From: Ixodes scapularis
Taxonomy: Eukaryota; Arthropoda; Arachnida; Ixodida; Ixodidae
Assembly (NCBI RefSeq): GCF_016920785.2
Contig: NW_024609880.1
Location: 49,624,296 to 49,688,295 of the forward strand
Length of the DNA stretch: 64,000 nt
Reading direction: 5' to 3'
Below are positions 11,662-22,611 of the stretch, piece after piece (the stretch's first letter is position 1; each line of letters opens with the position of its first letter). Under the pieces are notes generated by a model, which worked only from the letters and a program-made list of their open reading frames with translations, was not told where the DNA came from and did no database searches. A program made the translations under genes and the position numbers.

Positions 11662-12086
11662 CAAGGCGTATCCGGCTGGCGTATTTAGCGTCCTATCCCG
11701 CCCATACATCGAAAATAGTTCCGACGTGGCAACAAATGACGTCACAGAAGCCGCAGCGTCACGCTGTCGAACGTCGCGATCCTGGCGGTTGGCAGGGGAA
11801 GTTCTGGCGAAAAGCGCGAGCAAACGCGAGTGTCGCCGTCGTGGGGGGGCGTCCCAACTCTCGGCTACCGAAGCTTCCGTTACTGTCCAGCTGAAGAGCG
11901 CGACGTGGTGCAGAACCGGCGTCTACCGCACCCACCGCGTTGCAGACGCCCGTTCTGCCGTGACGCCGCCAGGATCGCGACCGGCTTACAGCGTGACACT
12001 CGAATGTCGTGATCGGGCGGAAATAGAGGGACCGTGTTTCAGGACGCGGTTAGCACACTCGTCGCAGAACGCGTTCTAGGCACCAT
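11662..12086 (+). mobile_element. Long-TIR MITE A, copy 1
   Basis: Homologous along its length to 20776-21202 and to the reverse complement of 22612-23012. Shared landmarks are TTTAGCGTCCTATCCCGCCC, GGCAACAAATGACG, CGCGATCCTGGCGGTTGGC and the right end AACGCGTTCTAGGCACCAT. The left TIR is eroded; the right is recognisable. There is no coding capacity. Confidence 0.8.
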
Positions 12087-12097
12087 GCTATGCGCAG

Positions 12098-12310
12098 CTC
12101 AAGTTCGTCTGCTTCCTGCATAGGAGTTGCGATGGATGTCAAAACGCTGAGCTCTTGCCCAATTAAGAAAAAAAAAAAAGAATGAATCGACCTCAAGGCA
12201 TCTAGCATCGAAGTTTACCGACTATCCTTCCAATCAAAACCAATCATAACTCGGCGTCTTTATGACATCACCGCAACGAATAACGTTAGAACGTTTTCCA
12301 AGTTCGCGAG
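12098..12310. mobile_element. MITE B, copy 1 (right end degenerate)
   Basis: Starts with AAGTTCGTCTGCTT, then GGAGTTGCGATG, as in the copies at 16550 and 17279, and has the same internal order (ACCTCAAGGCATCTAGCAT, AACCAATCATAACTCGGCG). The mirror-image right end seen in the 17279 copy is not clear here. Confidence 0.7.
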
Positions 12311-13447
12311 CTCTCGTGGAGTTTGCGAATGAATCGAGCGCCCTTGATCCACTTTGACCCGCTTTGACCACGTCCGTGGCCTTCGCCCTGATCACGCTAC
12401 ACGGTAGAATGAGCCGGGCGTTTTCGAGGCCTCCCGAGCAAGCGTGCACAACGCGATCAATTCTCGCTATCCATATCGATCGCTCTCTTTTTCCCCGATG
12501 CAACACGTATATGCCCGGTGTCAGGCACGCTAAGGGCGCGCCAGCGATCCCAGGTATGCATGCATGGTTGCGCGTTTAGTTCACGTGCCGATTGTTTTCG
12601 CTCAAGCGGTTTGTAGAGTTTCCTTCGCCGCGGATCCGCTGTCCCACTGCCGATGCATTGTACAAAAGAAAGCCTGTAAACATTGTCTGGGGAGTGTTTC
12701 TTGCTCTCTCTCTTTTTCTCCATATATATACTGTAAAACCATTTATTTTACCGGCCCCTACTTTTCGCGAATCGGTCAAAGAGAACATAATCGCGGCCAC
12801 TGAATTTCGCGTATTTTTCGAAATGTTCTCGTGCCCTTAAATTTCGCGAATTTTTTTAATTTTAGAAATCTGCGAAAATTAAGAGTTTACAGTTGCAATA
12901 GCGGGTAATATTTTCTATTAAAAATATTCCTTTTTTTTTTTAGAAAAAGGCGTGTTTATTCCAACTTTATTGCCGTCTTCACTATATGTTTTCCGAACTC
13001 GGCGGACATTACAGGAGCAAACAGCCGTCACTGTCTGGTGAGTAGTTTACTAAAATTCGTTAATTCACTTTTTAAATTAGTGACAATAAACACATGGTTC
13101 CAATTAGAAACTTACTGAGCGTTATTGACAACCATTGAATCAGCACTTCTTAGAACGACTTGAAGCTCGTGGGAAACTCGGGGGCGCGCCAAAGTTACCA
13201 CTCGGGAAGCCGGCGCAAAGCTGGCAGTGGCCGAACGCGATTATCATCGCGTTCCGCCACTACTTCACGAGTCAACCTTATTCGTTTGGTTTCGTCTTCC
13301 TAAAACTTACGAAAATATTTCTAAAGCTTGGCTCAAGTTGCGTGGAATACATTGTATATCTTAACCCGTGGCCGTGGCTGACTCTAATCTATTTCGGTTC
13401 CTCGGCTCCCATTCGCGGTAAAAAAAAAAAAAAAAAAAAAAAAGATA

Positions 13448-13479
<32 letters not shown>

Positions 13480-13884
13480 ACTTTTTTTGTATGCAACATT
13501 TGGTTTTGGATCCTTAGGGTCGCAATTTTAGATTTTATGACACGTTTCTGGGAGGCACTGCCAAGCCTATGCGTAAGTCTCATTGACGTGGGCAACACCA
13601 GGGGTCATTGTGGTAGCTTGCTGCTGAGCGCGAGCTGCTGAGCTGCTGAGCTGCTGAGCGCAAAAACACGTGGAAATATATTTCTGAGTGTTGTGATCAC
13701 GTCACGTGCAAGCCATCACCGATATAACCAATCGGCCATTGACCGGATTGTACTGCAAGCTTTCTTCGGACAAAAAAAAAAAAAATGCGACTGACTTTTA
13801 AAAAGAGAAAGTTTGCCTAATGTTTTATTCTTAGAGAATACAATGACACCTTTCTTTCACATATACGAATCCATACGGGTAGAA
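12311..13884. other. Intergenic, nothing recognised
   Basis: Includes A24 plus a (TA)-rich tract at 13420-13479 and a short repeat of GAGCTGCT near 13627-13660. A 168-codon frame here runs through the A/TA tract (KKKKKK, IYIYIY) and is not taken as a gene. Confidence 0.5.
13420..13479. repeat. A24 tract followed by (TA)n
   Basis: Twenty-four A (13420-13443), then alternating TA with one TG break. Could be the A-tail of an unrecognised retrocopy, but no retrocopy body is visible upstream. Confidence 0.85.
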
Positions 13885-14065
13885 AGTGGGGGAGAGGATA
13901 TGAGAGCGAGCAGGGACGCCGGCGTTCGGGGCCGAGAAACGCCGAGCAACGCCGAGCACCGGATGCCAGCGTTCGGCGCTCGAACGCGTTCGAACATTCA
14001 ATAAAGGCAAAGACAGCTAGCTAGCTTTGCATCTACCCACTAATCATTCCAACCAGAGCTTGGTG
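13885..14065. repeat. Dispersed repeat C, copy 2
   Basis: Same blocks and order as 8285-8460: GGGACGCCGGCGTTCGGGG, GCGCTCGAACGCGTTCGAA and TTTGCATCTACCCACTAATC. Contains a small internal duplication of GCCGAGCAAC/GCCGAGCACC around 13940-13960. Confidence 0.65.
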
Positions 14066-14121
14066 TTCTACCTCCCTCTCTCGCTCTCATATCTTCCTCT
14101 CCCTTACTTTCTGCGCGTATA

Positions 14122-14298
14122 CACGTTTGCAAGTCCGGTCTCAGGGCGCCGCCATCTTCCTCAGTGGGGTGCGCTCTCGGGAGAGGCCATAATCCGATTA
14201 CGACGCCTTAGCAAGGCTTCGTAATCGGATTATGACTGGTCCAAGCGCACCCCAGACAGGCAAGATGGCAGCTCCCTGAAGCCGGACTTGCAAACGCG
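14122..14298. mobile_element. Compact foldback element, 177 bp
   Basis: CGTTTGCAAGTCCGG (14124-14138) is repeated in inverse at 14282-14296. The centre is a near-perfect palindrome of CATAATCCGATTACGA around 14188-14234. Intervening sequence pairs imperfectly (GGGGTGCGCT with AGCGCACCCC). The whole unit can fold into one stem. Confidence 0.8.
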
Positions 14299-16199
14299 AA
14301 TAGACAACAGTTGAAGCTAATTGCTATGGACCTTTTCCGAGAAGCGCGACGCTGCGCACGCGCGAACGCCCGATGCCAAGCGGCGGAAGTCGGCACGAAA
14401 AATCGAGGAAATTCGGAAGGAGGCTGTGGATCAGCGAGTAGAATACGTAACTGCAGCATATATATAATTTCATTACACAAAAAAAGCAAGTGGACGAAAA
14501 GGAAAACAGGACGTTCGGGTGGATGCCACGGATGCCCCCCTTTAAAGTCGCGTTGGGCGCACGCCGCAGCTCAGGGAGCGAAGAAACTGGTAGCGTAGCT
14601 CTCATTATCGATTGGTAGCGCAGGTATAAGTGACTTCCTCAATTTTTAGTTTGTGCAGCCACCGCCTGGTGCCTTCGTTATGTGGAAAAGGCCCATTGGC
14701 TTGTTAAAGGGGTTTCTGTGATTTAGATGCTGTCTTAAAAAATGGTAAAAAAAAACTGGTATTTTAAAAATAACAATCAAAGGAGAAATGTAAGTCGAAC
14801 GACATTTTTATATCTACCGAGAAAAATTCAACATTTGCAAGGTTCGGAAGCGTGCAAAATTTATGATTCTCCATGCTGTTTTTGTTATATTTATTTATTC
14901 GCAAACATCGGTGAGTTTATAAAGCAATCGTAAGAAGAAGAAAAAAGTTGCGATTACGAGGAAGGCAATTTAAGAATCAGGTTTGTAACTCTCGCGGCTG
15001 AAACACTAAAAGAGCTCAGACGTAAGCAGATTTAGTTCGATTAATAATTAACTACAAAAAGATCGATGTTATTCGGCTTAAGACGTCGCGGCTCAACGAT
15101 GACCAGAGAGCAAACGACTTTTGTGGCCCGAAAGCGGATTATCGGATTAGGGGATTAGCGAAAGTACATTCCTAAATCCCGCCGCAGCTGGTGCTTTGCC
15201 CGGACAAAGTTACGGCCTAGTTCGAGAACACGAGTGCTCGATGTAGAAGCATAAAAAATGCAGTCTTTTGATGTGGCCGGTCTCTACTGCAAGGTCACGC
15301 TTAAAAAAGTTTAAAAGTTAAAAAAATAGAAAAAAAAAAAAAAACGCGCGACGGCGTAGACGACAGGGGCGTCATTCCGCTTCCTGTTTATTTATTTATA
15401 AACATTTCTTCGATTCGTAAATATCCTGACCGTACGGTTCTAGGTACACATTTGATAAAATCGACCCGTAGTATAATTACCGATGACGGAAAGTGGCTAT
15501 TTATAATAACGCTTTTGCGACCGGACCCTGGATAAGCCCGATATGGTGGGATTTTGAGGGTTATAACTTATTTGGCAGCTGTCAGGCCAAGCACCGCAAC
15601 TTCTACCACGTTTTTTTTTTTTTTTTTTTTTGGAAGAGCGAAGTTGTTGTTTTGAAAGCGGAAGTAAAATCGCCCCATCGATGTGAGTTAGAACTTATGA
15701 AGCAATACCACGCGTGCATATCGCCTTTCATATATAAGTTCGGGCTCGTTACTACTAACCTTTTATTATTTTTCAAACGCAATTCCCAGGCGACAACCTT
15801 TTCTTTTTTTCAGTGGCTATTTAAAGTCCCTATAAACGTCATTTCCGAAAACTTATCTTCCATTAAAATTCTATCGACACAAACACAAGCTGTATTGGAG
15901 CTACGTTAACCACAAAAAAAGACATTTTATTAATTTGTGATCATCCCGAATATTCCACTGTTCCATTCGTCTGATAAAAAGTTCGCGACATCTCGAGGCG
16001 TAACGCATTTGGGTTCGGTCCTTAGTTACAACCAAACGTTACAGCTAAAACAGAACGGATCTCCCGAAAAATCGGCCAATGAAATGCAAACGAACTATTT
16101 CTTTCACATATCCCAAAGGCGCTGGGAACGCGTAGCATTTATAGGTCCGCTTTGCCTCTCAGCGCCCGTCGTTCTAGCAGCGCCGCCGCATCTCTGGCG
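14299..16199. other. Intergenic, nothing recognised
   Basis: AT-rich with long A and T runs (for example a T20 run near 15612-15631). A 138-codon frame at 15493-15909 crosses that T-run and lacks family resemblance. Confidence 0.5.
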
Positions 16200-16480
16200 T
16201 GCCAGGTGACACCAGTCGTGCAATCGTGCTGTCACCTGACCTCACGGTGTAACAAGACGTAAAGGTGCCACGCGAAGTGACCTCAGCGCCACTGTGACAC
16301 CACGAGGTCAGTGTCAAGTAAGGTCATGCTGCCACGTGACGCCACACTGTCACGCTACGTCATGATCTCCCCGTGACGCCACTGTTACGCGAAGTCATGA
16401 TGGTGTCACGTGACAACCAGCAGGCTGATGATGGTCGTCAAGTGATGGGATGTCACCGTCCACGTGACATGATGACGTCA
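16200..16480. repeat. Dense cluster of GTGAC/GTCAC pentamers
   Basis: About eleven GTGAC or GTCAC occurrences fall within 280 bp; chance would give fewer than one. Several are paired as CACGTGAC or GTCACGTGAC, and TGACGTCA occurs once. Spacing is irregular (roughly 15-50 bp), so it is neither a clean satellite nor coding. It could be a decayed minisatellite or an array of E-box/CRE-like factor sites. Confidence 0.7.
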
Positions 16481-16549
16481 TCGAGGCTCATCCCGGCGCA
16501 GACAGAAGAACGCTGAGAGCTGGCCCTATATAGATTTTATGCATATGCG

Positions 16550-16756
16550 GAAAGTACGTCGTCTGTTCTTACGCAGGAGTTGCGATGACGTCAGAAAAAC
16601 GCCTAGCTTTGATCAGCTCCGATTGAAGAATAGTGGGTAGACCTCAAAGCAAGCTGCCTCGACATCTACCCACTATCCTTCATTCAGAACCAATCACAGC
16701 TCGGTGTTCTGACGTCACCACAACCGCTGCAAAATAAGCAGACAAACGCCAACGTG
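16550..16756. mobile_element. MITE B, copy 2
   Basis: Left end CGTCGTCTGTTCTTACGCAG and right end AAGCAGACAAACGCC are imperfect mirrors. The interior carries GGAGTTGCGATGACGTCAG, AGTGGGTAGACCTC, CATCTACCCACTATCCTTC and TTCTGACGTCACCACA, shared with 17279-17478. Confidence 0.8.
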
Positions 16757-17278
16757 GCTGTCATATATCTGTGCCAGGCTGTCAGACAACGAAACGAACA
16801 GAAGGCGCTGTCACGCTCTGCTCAGATTGAACGGCCACCTCTCCGAAATAGAAGCTCATCACCCGACGTCCATTTACGCGTATACCTGCGAGGTGCGGCG
16901 GGAAAGGGCCCCGCGCGGCAGATCCAGGGGGGGACATCTCGGTAGCAATTTAATCGCGCGGGGTGGCTCGCGCCTTTATTGATTCAGCCTGCACCCGAAT
17001 TTCGTCGTCGGCTGCGCAACGCTCCGGTTCTTTGGGAGGCCAATAATTGTCTACGCTCTCGCGCAGCATCCATCTTCGGTGATCGATGGGCCCCTGTGTC
17101 GGCGGCGCCGAGCGCCGCGAGATTCGTCGCTCGCCTAACCCTTACGCAATTCGAAAAAAACAAAAACAATAGGGGACTCAAAATGAAACCTTATTGATAG
17201 GGTAATCAGTTATCTTCCCTTCGTCTCGTTCCCTCGATGGAAATGAAGCGCTCGTGCCGCCAGAAACTATGCCGAGAG
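16757..17278. other. Intergenic, nothing recognised
   Basis: GC-rich spacer between two MITE B copies. Overlapping short frames on both strands, none recognisable. Confidence 0.5.
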
Positions 17279-17478
17279 CAAGTTCGTCTGCTTTTTCAGA
17301 GGGGTTGCGATGATGTCATAACGTCGTGCTGTTATTGGCTGATTGAAAAATATAGTGGGTAGACTTCGAGGCATCTAACATTAAGGTCTGCCCACAATGC
17401 TTCCAATAAAAGCCAGTCAGAGCTCGCCGCTTCTCTGACGTCACCACAGCCCCTGTATAAAAGAAGCAGACGAACTTG
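17279..17478. mobile_element. MITE B, copy 3, both TIRs intact
   Basis: AAGTTCGTCTGCTT at the left is matched by AAGCAGACGAACTT at the right. Subterminal GGGGTTGCGATGATGTCA mirrors TGACGTCACCACAGCCCC. Length 200 bp, no coding capacity. This is the best-preserved copy of the family. Confidence 0.85.
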
Positions 17479-17764
17479 CGCTCCGCGTACAGAAGCGCGA
17501 GGAAGGAAGGGCGGACGCGTGCGCGTGCAGTTCTGTCTGTGCGGCGGCGCTCTTTCGACGACACCGCAACCACCTTGCAAATGATTCGCTCGGATAACGA
17601 CTATGACCGGATAAGCCATACTATAACCTGTTTCACATCAGGTTCGACCGGAGCCGTCGCTCATCGTGTTTGCGCATTTATCATCACCGACTAAACCAAT
17701 CACGCCGCCATCTTGCGCTTTTTTTTCCTTTTTTGTCCGTGATTAGACACCAACTCACGTTTAC

Positions 17765-18110
17765 AAACAAACCGGAGCGCCCCTAGCGGACGCCACTGGC
17801 GCCGCGCATGCGCGGTGGACGGTGGGCAAGAAGCCCGCCGTCGCCCATAAACAAACCATTGAATCGCGCTGTTTTCGGTGGTGGTGGGAGTCCCCGCGCT
17901 CTTTTTCGCGTTGGAATTGGTATTGTTAATTCTACGTCGTCCTAACAATGTCTGACTACTTGAGCGGCTTCAGCAAAATTAACGAGGCAAAACTTTGCGT
18001 AAATAATGTGACTTGCGGCGATTCATTTCACGTGGACGCCGCAGAATGGGCGCTAAAGCCTGACTTGCATGATGAGATTGTAACAACTGCCGAAAACATA
18101 AATAAATTGA
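17765..18110 (+). repeat. Repeat D, copy 1, with a short conserved reading frame
   Basis: About 250 bp match 21.76-22.04 kb, from CAAACCATTG through TTCTACGTCGTCCTAACAATG to CGCCGCAGAAT. A frame from 17948 reads MSDYLSGFSKINEAKLCVNN; the other copy reads a related start and then stops soon after. The matching upstream sequence and ATG suggest a common ancestor with a 5' UTR and first exon. Function unknown; possibly a captured gene fragment or the start of a transposon gene. Confidence 0.55.
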
Positions 18111-18220
18111 GTTGCGCTGACGGTCCGACAGAGGGGGGTAGTGACCAACCCTCGAGCTTCCCCCTCTCCCTTCACGGTGCGAGGAGGAGGATGACTCACT
18201 AGTCACCCGGGAAAAAGGGT

Positions 18221-20693
18221 GGGGGAAAGGGAGGAAGTGGCCGAGTGGGCTAACGCGTCTCAGCTCGGAGCGTGGAGCGAAAGCTTGCGCTGGGAACCTC
18301 CTGGGCTCGATCCCCGCCGCCCCCGCCCGTTTCGATCTGGATGAGTTTCGTACCGGCACGCGTTCGTGTGATCACTACTGCGTGATGCACGTTAAAAATC
18401 CCAGGTTAGCGGTTGTACCGCACTGGCTAAATTTCTCATCTACAGCTAAGAGACCGATTACCCGTTGAGGCGCATCTCCATCAAGGCTGTATAAACATAA
18501 AGAGCAAGCCAATTTTTTTTTTTTTAGGCTTGGGGGAAAGGGAGGAAGTGGCCGAGTGGGCTAACGCGTCTCAGCTCGGAGCGTGGAGCGAAAGCTTGCG
18601 CTGGGAACCTCTTGGGCTCGATCCCCGCCGCCCCGCCCGTTTCGATCTGGATGAGTTTCGTACCGGCACGCGTTCGTGTGATCACTACTGCGTGATGCAC
18701 GTTAAAAATCCCAGGTTAGCGGTTGTACCGCACTGGCTAAATTTCTCATCTACAGCTAAGAGACCGATTACCCGTTGAGGCGCATCTCCATCAAGGCTGT
18801 ATAAACATAAAGAGCAAGCCAATTTTTTTTTAGGCTTGGGGGAAAGGGAGGAAGTGGCCGAGTGGGCTAACGCGTCTCAGCTCGGAGCGTGGAGCGAAAG
18901 CTTGCGCTGGGAACCTCCTGGGCTCGAGCCCCGCCGCCCCCGCCCGTTTCGATCTGGATGAGTTTCGTACCGGCACGCGTTCGTGTGATCACTACTGCGT
19001 GATGCACATTAAAAACACCAGGTTAGCGGTTGTACCGCACTGGCCAAATTTCTCATCTACAGCTAAGAGACCGATTACCCGTTGAGGCGCATCTCCATCA
19101 AGGCTGTATAAACATAAAGAGCAAGCCAATTTTTTTTTAGGCTTGGGGGAAAGGGAGGAAGTGGCCGAGTGGGCTAACGGGTCTCAGCTCGGAGCGTGGA
19201 GCGAAAGCTTGCGCTGGGAACCTCCTGGGCTCGAGCCCCGCCGCCCCCGCCCGTTTCGATCTGGATGAGTTTCGTACCGGCACGCGTTCGTGTGATCACT
19301 ACTGCGTGATGCACGTTAAAAACCCCAGGTTAGCGGTTGTACCGCACTGGCCAAATTTCTCATCTACAGCTAAGAGACCGATTACCCGTTGAGGCGCATC
19401 TCCATCAAGGCTGTATAAACATAAAGAGCAAGCCAATTTTTTTTTAGGCTTGGGGGAAAGGGAGGAAGTGGCCGAGTGGGCTAACGGGTCTCAGCTCGGA
19501 GCGTGGAGCGAAAGCTTGCGCTGGGAACCTCCTGGGCTCGATCCCCGCCGCCCCCGCCCGTTTCGATCTGGATGAGTTTCGTACCGGCACGCGTTCGTGT
19601 GATCACTACTGCGTGATGCACATTAAAAACCCCAGGTTAGCGGTTGTACCGCACTGGCCAAATTTCTCATCTACAGCTAAGAGACCGATTACCCGTTGAG
19701 GCGCATCTCCATCAAGGCTGTATAAACATAAAGAGCAAGCCAATTTTTTTTTAGGCTTGGGGGAAAGGGAGGAAGTGGCCGAGTGGGCTAACGCGTCTCA
19801 GCTCGGAGCGTGGAGCGAAAGCTTGCGCTGGGAACCTCCTGGGCTCGAGCCCCGCCGCCCCCGCCCGTTTCGATCTGGATGAGTTTCGTAGCGGCACGCG
19901 TTCGTGTGATCACTACTGCGTGATGCACGTTAAAAATCCCAGGTTAGCGGTTGTACCGCACTGGCTAAATTTCTCATCTACAGCTAAGAGACCGATTACC
20001 CGTTGAGGCGCATCTCCATCAAGGCTGTATAAACATAAAGAGCAAGCCAATTTTTTTTAGGCTTGGGGGAAAGGGAGGAAGTGGCCGAGTGGGCTAACGC
20101 GTCTCAGCTCGGAGCGTGGAGCGAAAGCTTGCGCTGGGAACCTCTTGGGCTCGATCCCCGCCGCCCCCGCCCGTTTCGATCTGGATGAGTTTCGTACCGG
20201 CACGCGTTCGTGTGATCACTACTGCGTGATGCACGTTAAAAATCCCAGGTTAGCGGTTGTACCGCACTGGCTAAATTTCTCATCTACAGCTAAGAGACCG
20301 ATTACCCGTTGAGGCGCATCTCCATCAAGGCTGTATAAACATAAAGAGCAAGCCAATTTTTTTTAGGCTTGGGGGAAAGGGAGGAAGTGGCCGAGTGGGC
20401 TAACGCGTCTCAGCTCGGAGCGTGGAGCGAAAGCTTGCGCTGGGAACCTCTTGGGCTCGATCCCCGCCGCCCCCGCCCGTTTCGATCTGGATGAGTTTCG
20501 TACCGGCACGCGTTCGTGTGATCACTACTGCGTGATGCACGTTAAAAACGCAGGTTAGCGGTTGTACCGCACTGGCCAAATTTCTCATCTACAGCTAAGA
20601 GACCGATTACCCGTTGAGGCGCATCTCCATCAAGGCTGTATAAACATAAAGAGCAAGCCAATTTTTTTTTTTTTTTTTTATGCTTGGGGGAAG
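18221..20693 (+). repeat. Tandem array of eight tRNA-Ser-derived SINEs
   Basis: Eight head-to-tail copies, all on the plus strand. The GTGGCCGAG of the A box starts at 18237, 18548, 18854, 19161, 19468, 19775, 20081 and 20387, a period of 306-311 bp. Each unit keeps the A box TGGCCGAGTGG, a changed B box (GGCTCGATCCC or GGCTCGAGCCC in place of GGTTCGATCCC), the SINE body, TATAAACATAAAGAGCAAGC and a T-run, then AGGCTTGGGGGAAAGGG leads into the next. The last T-run is followed by ATGCTTGGGGGAAGG. T-runs measure 13, 9, 9, 9, 9, 8, 8 and 18, so only the outer copies keep long ones. Variant bases are shared by non-adjacent copies (CTCTTGGG in 2, 7, 8; CTCGAGCC in 3, 4, 6; CACATTAAAAAC in 3, 5), as unequal exchange or conversion would produce. 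SINEs normally disperse singly, so this is unusual. Confidence 0.95.
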
Positions 20694-20775
20694 GTTGTCC
20701 CTGATAGTAGCTGGAGATTGTCGCCAAGCTTCGTTCTTGACCGCTCCGTCTGCTGCTGCTCAGAGGACCCCCGGG

Positions 20776-21202
20776 TATGGTGCCTGGATCGCGTCTTTGA
20801 CTGGTGTGTTTAGCGTCCTATCCCGCCCATACATCAAAAGTGGTCCCGATGTGGCAACAAATGACGCGAGTGTCATGCTGTTGCCTGTCGCGATCCTGGC
20901 GGTTGGCCGTAGAAATGCTGGCGAAAAGTACGAGCGAACGCGAGTGTCGCTGTCGTCACGGCGTCCCTTTAGGCATCCCAGGCGTCCCAACTCCGGCTGC
21001 TCGAGCTTCCGTGAACTGTCACAGTGGAAAGCGACCTGCAGCAGAACAGGCATCTGCTACAGACACCACAGCTGTTGGGACGCCGCCAGGGTCGCGACCG
21101 GCGACAACATGACACTTCTATGACGTCATCAGGCGGAAATCAAGGGACCACTTTTTTGGCCGCGGTAAACACACCAGTCGGAGACGCGTTCCAGGCACCA
21201 TA
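20776..21202 (+). mobile_element. Long-TIR MITE A, copy 2, both ends intact
   Basis: Left TIR TATGGTGCCTGGATCGCGTC continues to ACTGGTGTGTTTA. The right end mirrors it (TAAACACACCAGT, then ACGCGTTCCAGGCACCATA). TIRs are about 40 bp with few mismatches, and CCCGGG flanks both sides. The interior shows the same landmarks as copies 1 and 3 and has no coding capacity. Confidence 0.88.
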
Positions 21203-21210
21203 CCCCGGGA

Positions 21211-21386
21211 TAGGCGTACACGGCGACTCCGTTGCCCTCGCACACCCCGGGGTTAGGGCGGTCATGTCGCCAAGCTTCGTTCTTGACCGCTCCGTCTGCT
21301 GCTGCTCAGAGCAGAGGACCTTCGGAATAGGCGCACGCGGCGACTCCGTTGCCCTCGCACACCCCGGGGTTAGGGCGGTCATGTCC
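21211..21386. repeat. Partial tandem duplication, 117-bp unit
   Basis: ATAGGCGTACACGGCGACTC (from about 21210) returns as ATAGGCGCACGCGGCGACTC 117 bp later, and both run on through CACCCCGGGGTTAGGGCGG. The segment between, GTCGCCAAGCTTCGTTCTTG, also occurs at about 20720, just left of MITE A copy 2, so a flank of that MITE has been re-copied. Confidence 0.85.
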
Positions 21387-21454
21387 TTCTGGCGAGCCTG
21401 AGTGTATTTTTAAACCGTCTTCGGGTCCTCTTCCTCCCGTGGACGTAACAAGAT

Positions 21455-22045
21455 TCTGCTCGCTATTTTCAGTCGCGACGTCACTCGGGCTGCAAAAGCG
21501 TGGACCGTAGCTGAGATGGTGGACGTCGATACTGAAAACCGCAAGTAGAATCGGGCATTACAAATCGGTGATGGCCACTGGTAACAATGACCAACATCTT
21601 CTTGTATCTACTGATTACACTTAGCCTACTTACCCCAACCAACCTTTAAAAGTGGTTTGAAGCCTGCACTCAGTTCTTATCGCAATTATTGGGTCAGCGT
21701 TTGGTTTACGGGCCGCTGTCGTTTGAACGAGCTGACGACAAAAAGCAGACAAGTTTGAAAGAGCAGACGACAGTTCGAACGCTTGCGCAATGGAGTGCGG
21801 GCAAGAACCACCGCGTCCCGCGTCAACAAACCATTGGAATGTCACTTTGTCGGCGTCTGTGTGAGTCTGCATACTCTTTTTCGCGCTGGAATTGTCGATT
21901 CTACGTCCTCATAACAATGTCTTACCACTTTAATCGCCTGAGCGAAATTATCAAGGCTCGTTACGCCGCTAAACTTTGCGTAAATAACTTGACGTGCGGC
22001 GATTCATTCGCGTGAACGCCGCAGAATTAACGCCTAAACCATGAT
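21455..22045 (+). repeat. Repeat D, copy 2 (first half of a ~596-bp tandem pair)
   Basis: CGCGACGTC... at 21474 recurs 596 bp downstream, and later blocks recur in the same order (AACATCTT.TGTATCT, GACGACAAAAAGCAGACAAG). The right part matches copy 1 at 17.8-18.1 kb, including the conserved ATG region at 21917 and AAACTTTGCGTAAATAA. The reading frame after that ATG stops after about 32 codons. Confidence 0.7.
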
Positions 22046-22049
22046 GAGA

Positions 22050-22375
22050 TTCTTCTAGATATTTTCGGTCGCGACGTCGCTCGTGCTGCAAAAGTGTAGA
22101 AGGTAGCGGCGATGATCGATGTCGATACAGAAATTTGGAAGCGGGAACAGACCAAGCGTAACAAGTCGGTGATGGACCAATGATCAACATCTTGTATCTG
22201 CTGTTTACGTTGAGCCTACTTAAGTCTTTTGAGGCCTGCAATTACTTCTAATCGCAATCACCGGGTCAAAGTTTGGTCTATGGGCCGCTTTTGTTTGAAC
22301 GAGCAGACGACAAAAAGCAGACAAGTTCGAAAGAGCAGGCGAAAGTTTGAACGATCGGTCGGCCGTGTGAATTTG
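22050..22375 (+). repeat. Repeat D, copy 3 (truncated second unit)
   Basis: Repeats the left portion of 21455-22045 (CGCGACGTCGCTCGTGCTGC, AACATCTTGTATCTGCTG, GCAGACGACAAAAAGCAGAC) and diverges near 22370, before the conserved ATG region. Divergence is clearly greater than between SINE array units, so this duplication is older. Confidence 0.65.
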
Positions 22376-22611
22376 AAGACACACTGAACCCGCGGGTGGC
22401 CCGGACAACTTGGCGGTTTTCTCTCGTTTATGTTCGAACAAAACAAATCCATCAGGCGACCACAAAGTGTTGCCCGCACAAGCAATCGTAGTTTGACAGC
22501 GTCTGGTTTATCCTTTCCACGGCTGCTATCCACGTACTCGGACGAAAGGAGCGGGCAGAAACACATGAAAACTGATCTTCAAACCTTACCAGACTCTTTT
22601 GGTACAGCCCC

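Noticed and set aside
13135..13641. 168-codon plus-strand frame
   Set aside because: Held open by an A24 run and a (TA)n tract; the rest shows no family resemblance.
18221..20693. CRISPR-like regular direct repeats
   Set aside because: The 306-bp units are whole SINEs with polymerase III boxes, not short repeats with unique spacers, and the genome is eukaryotic.
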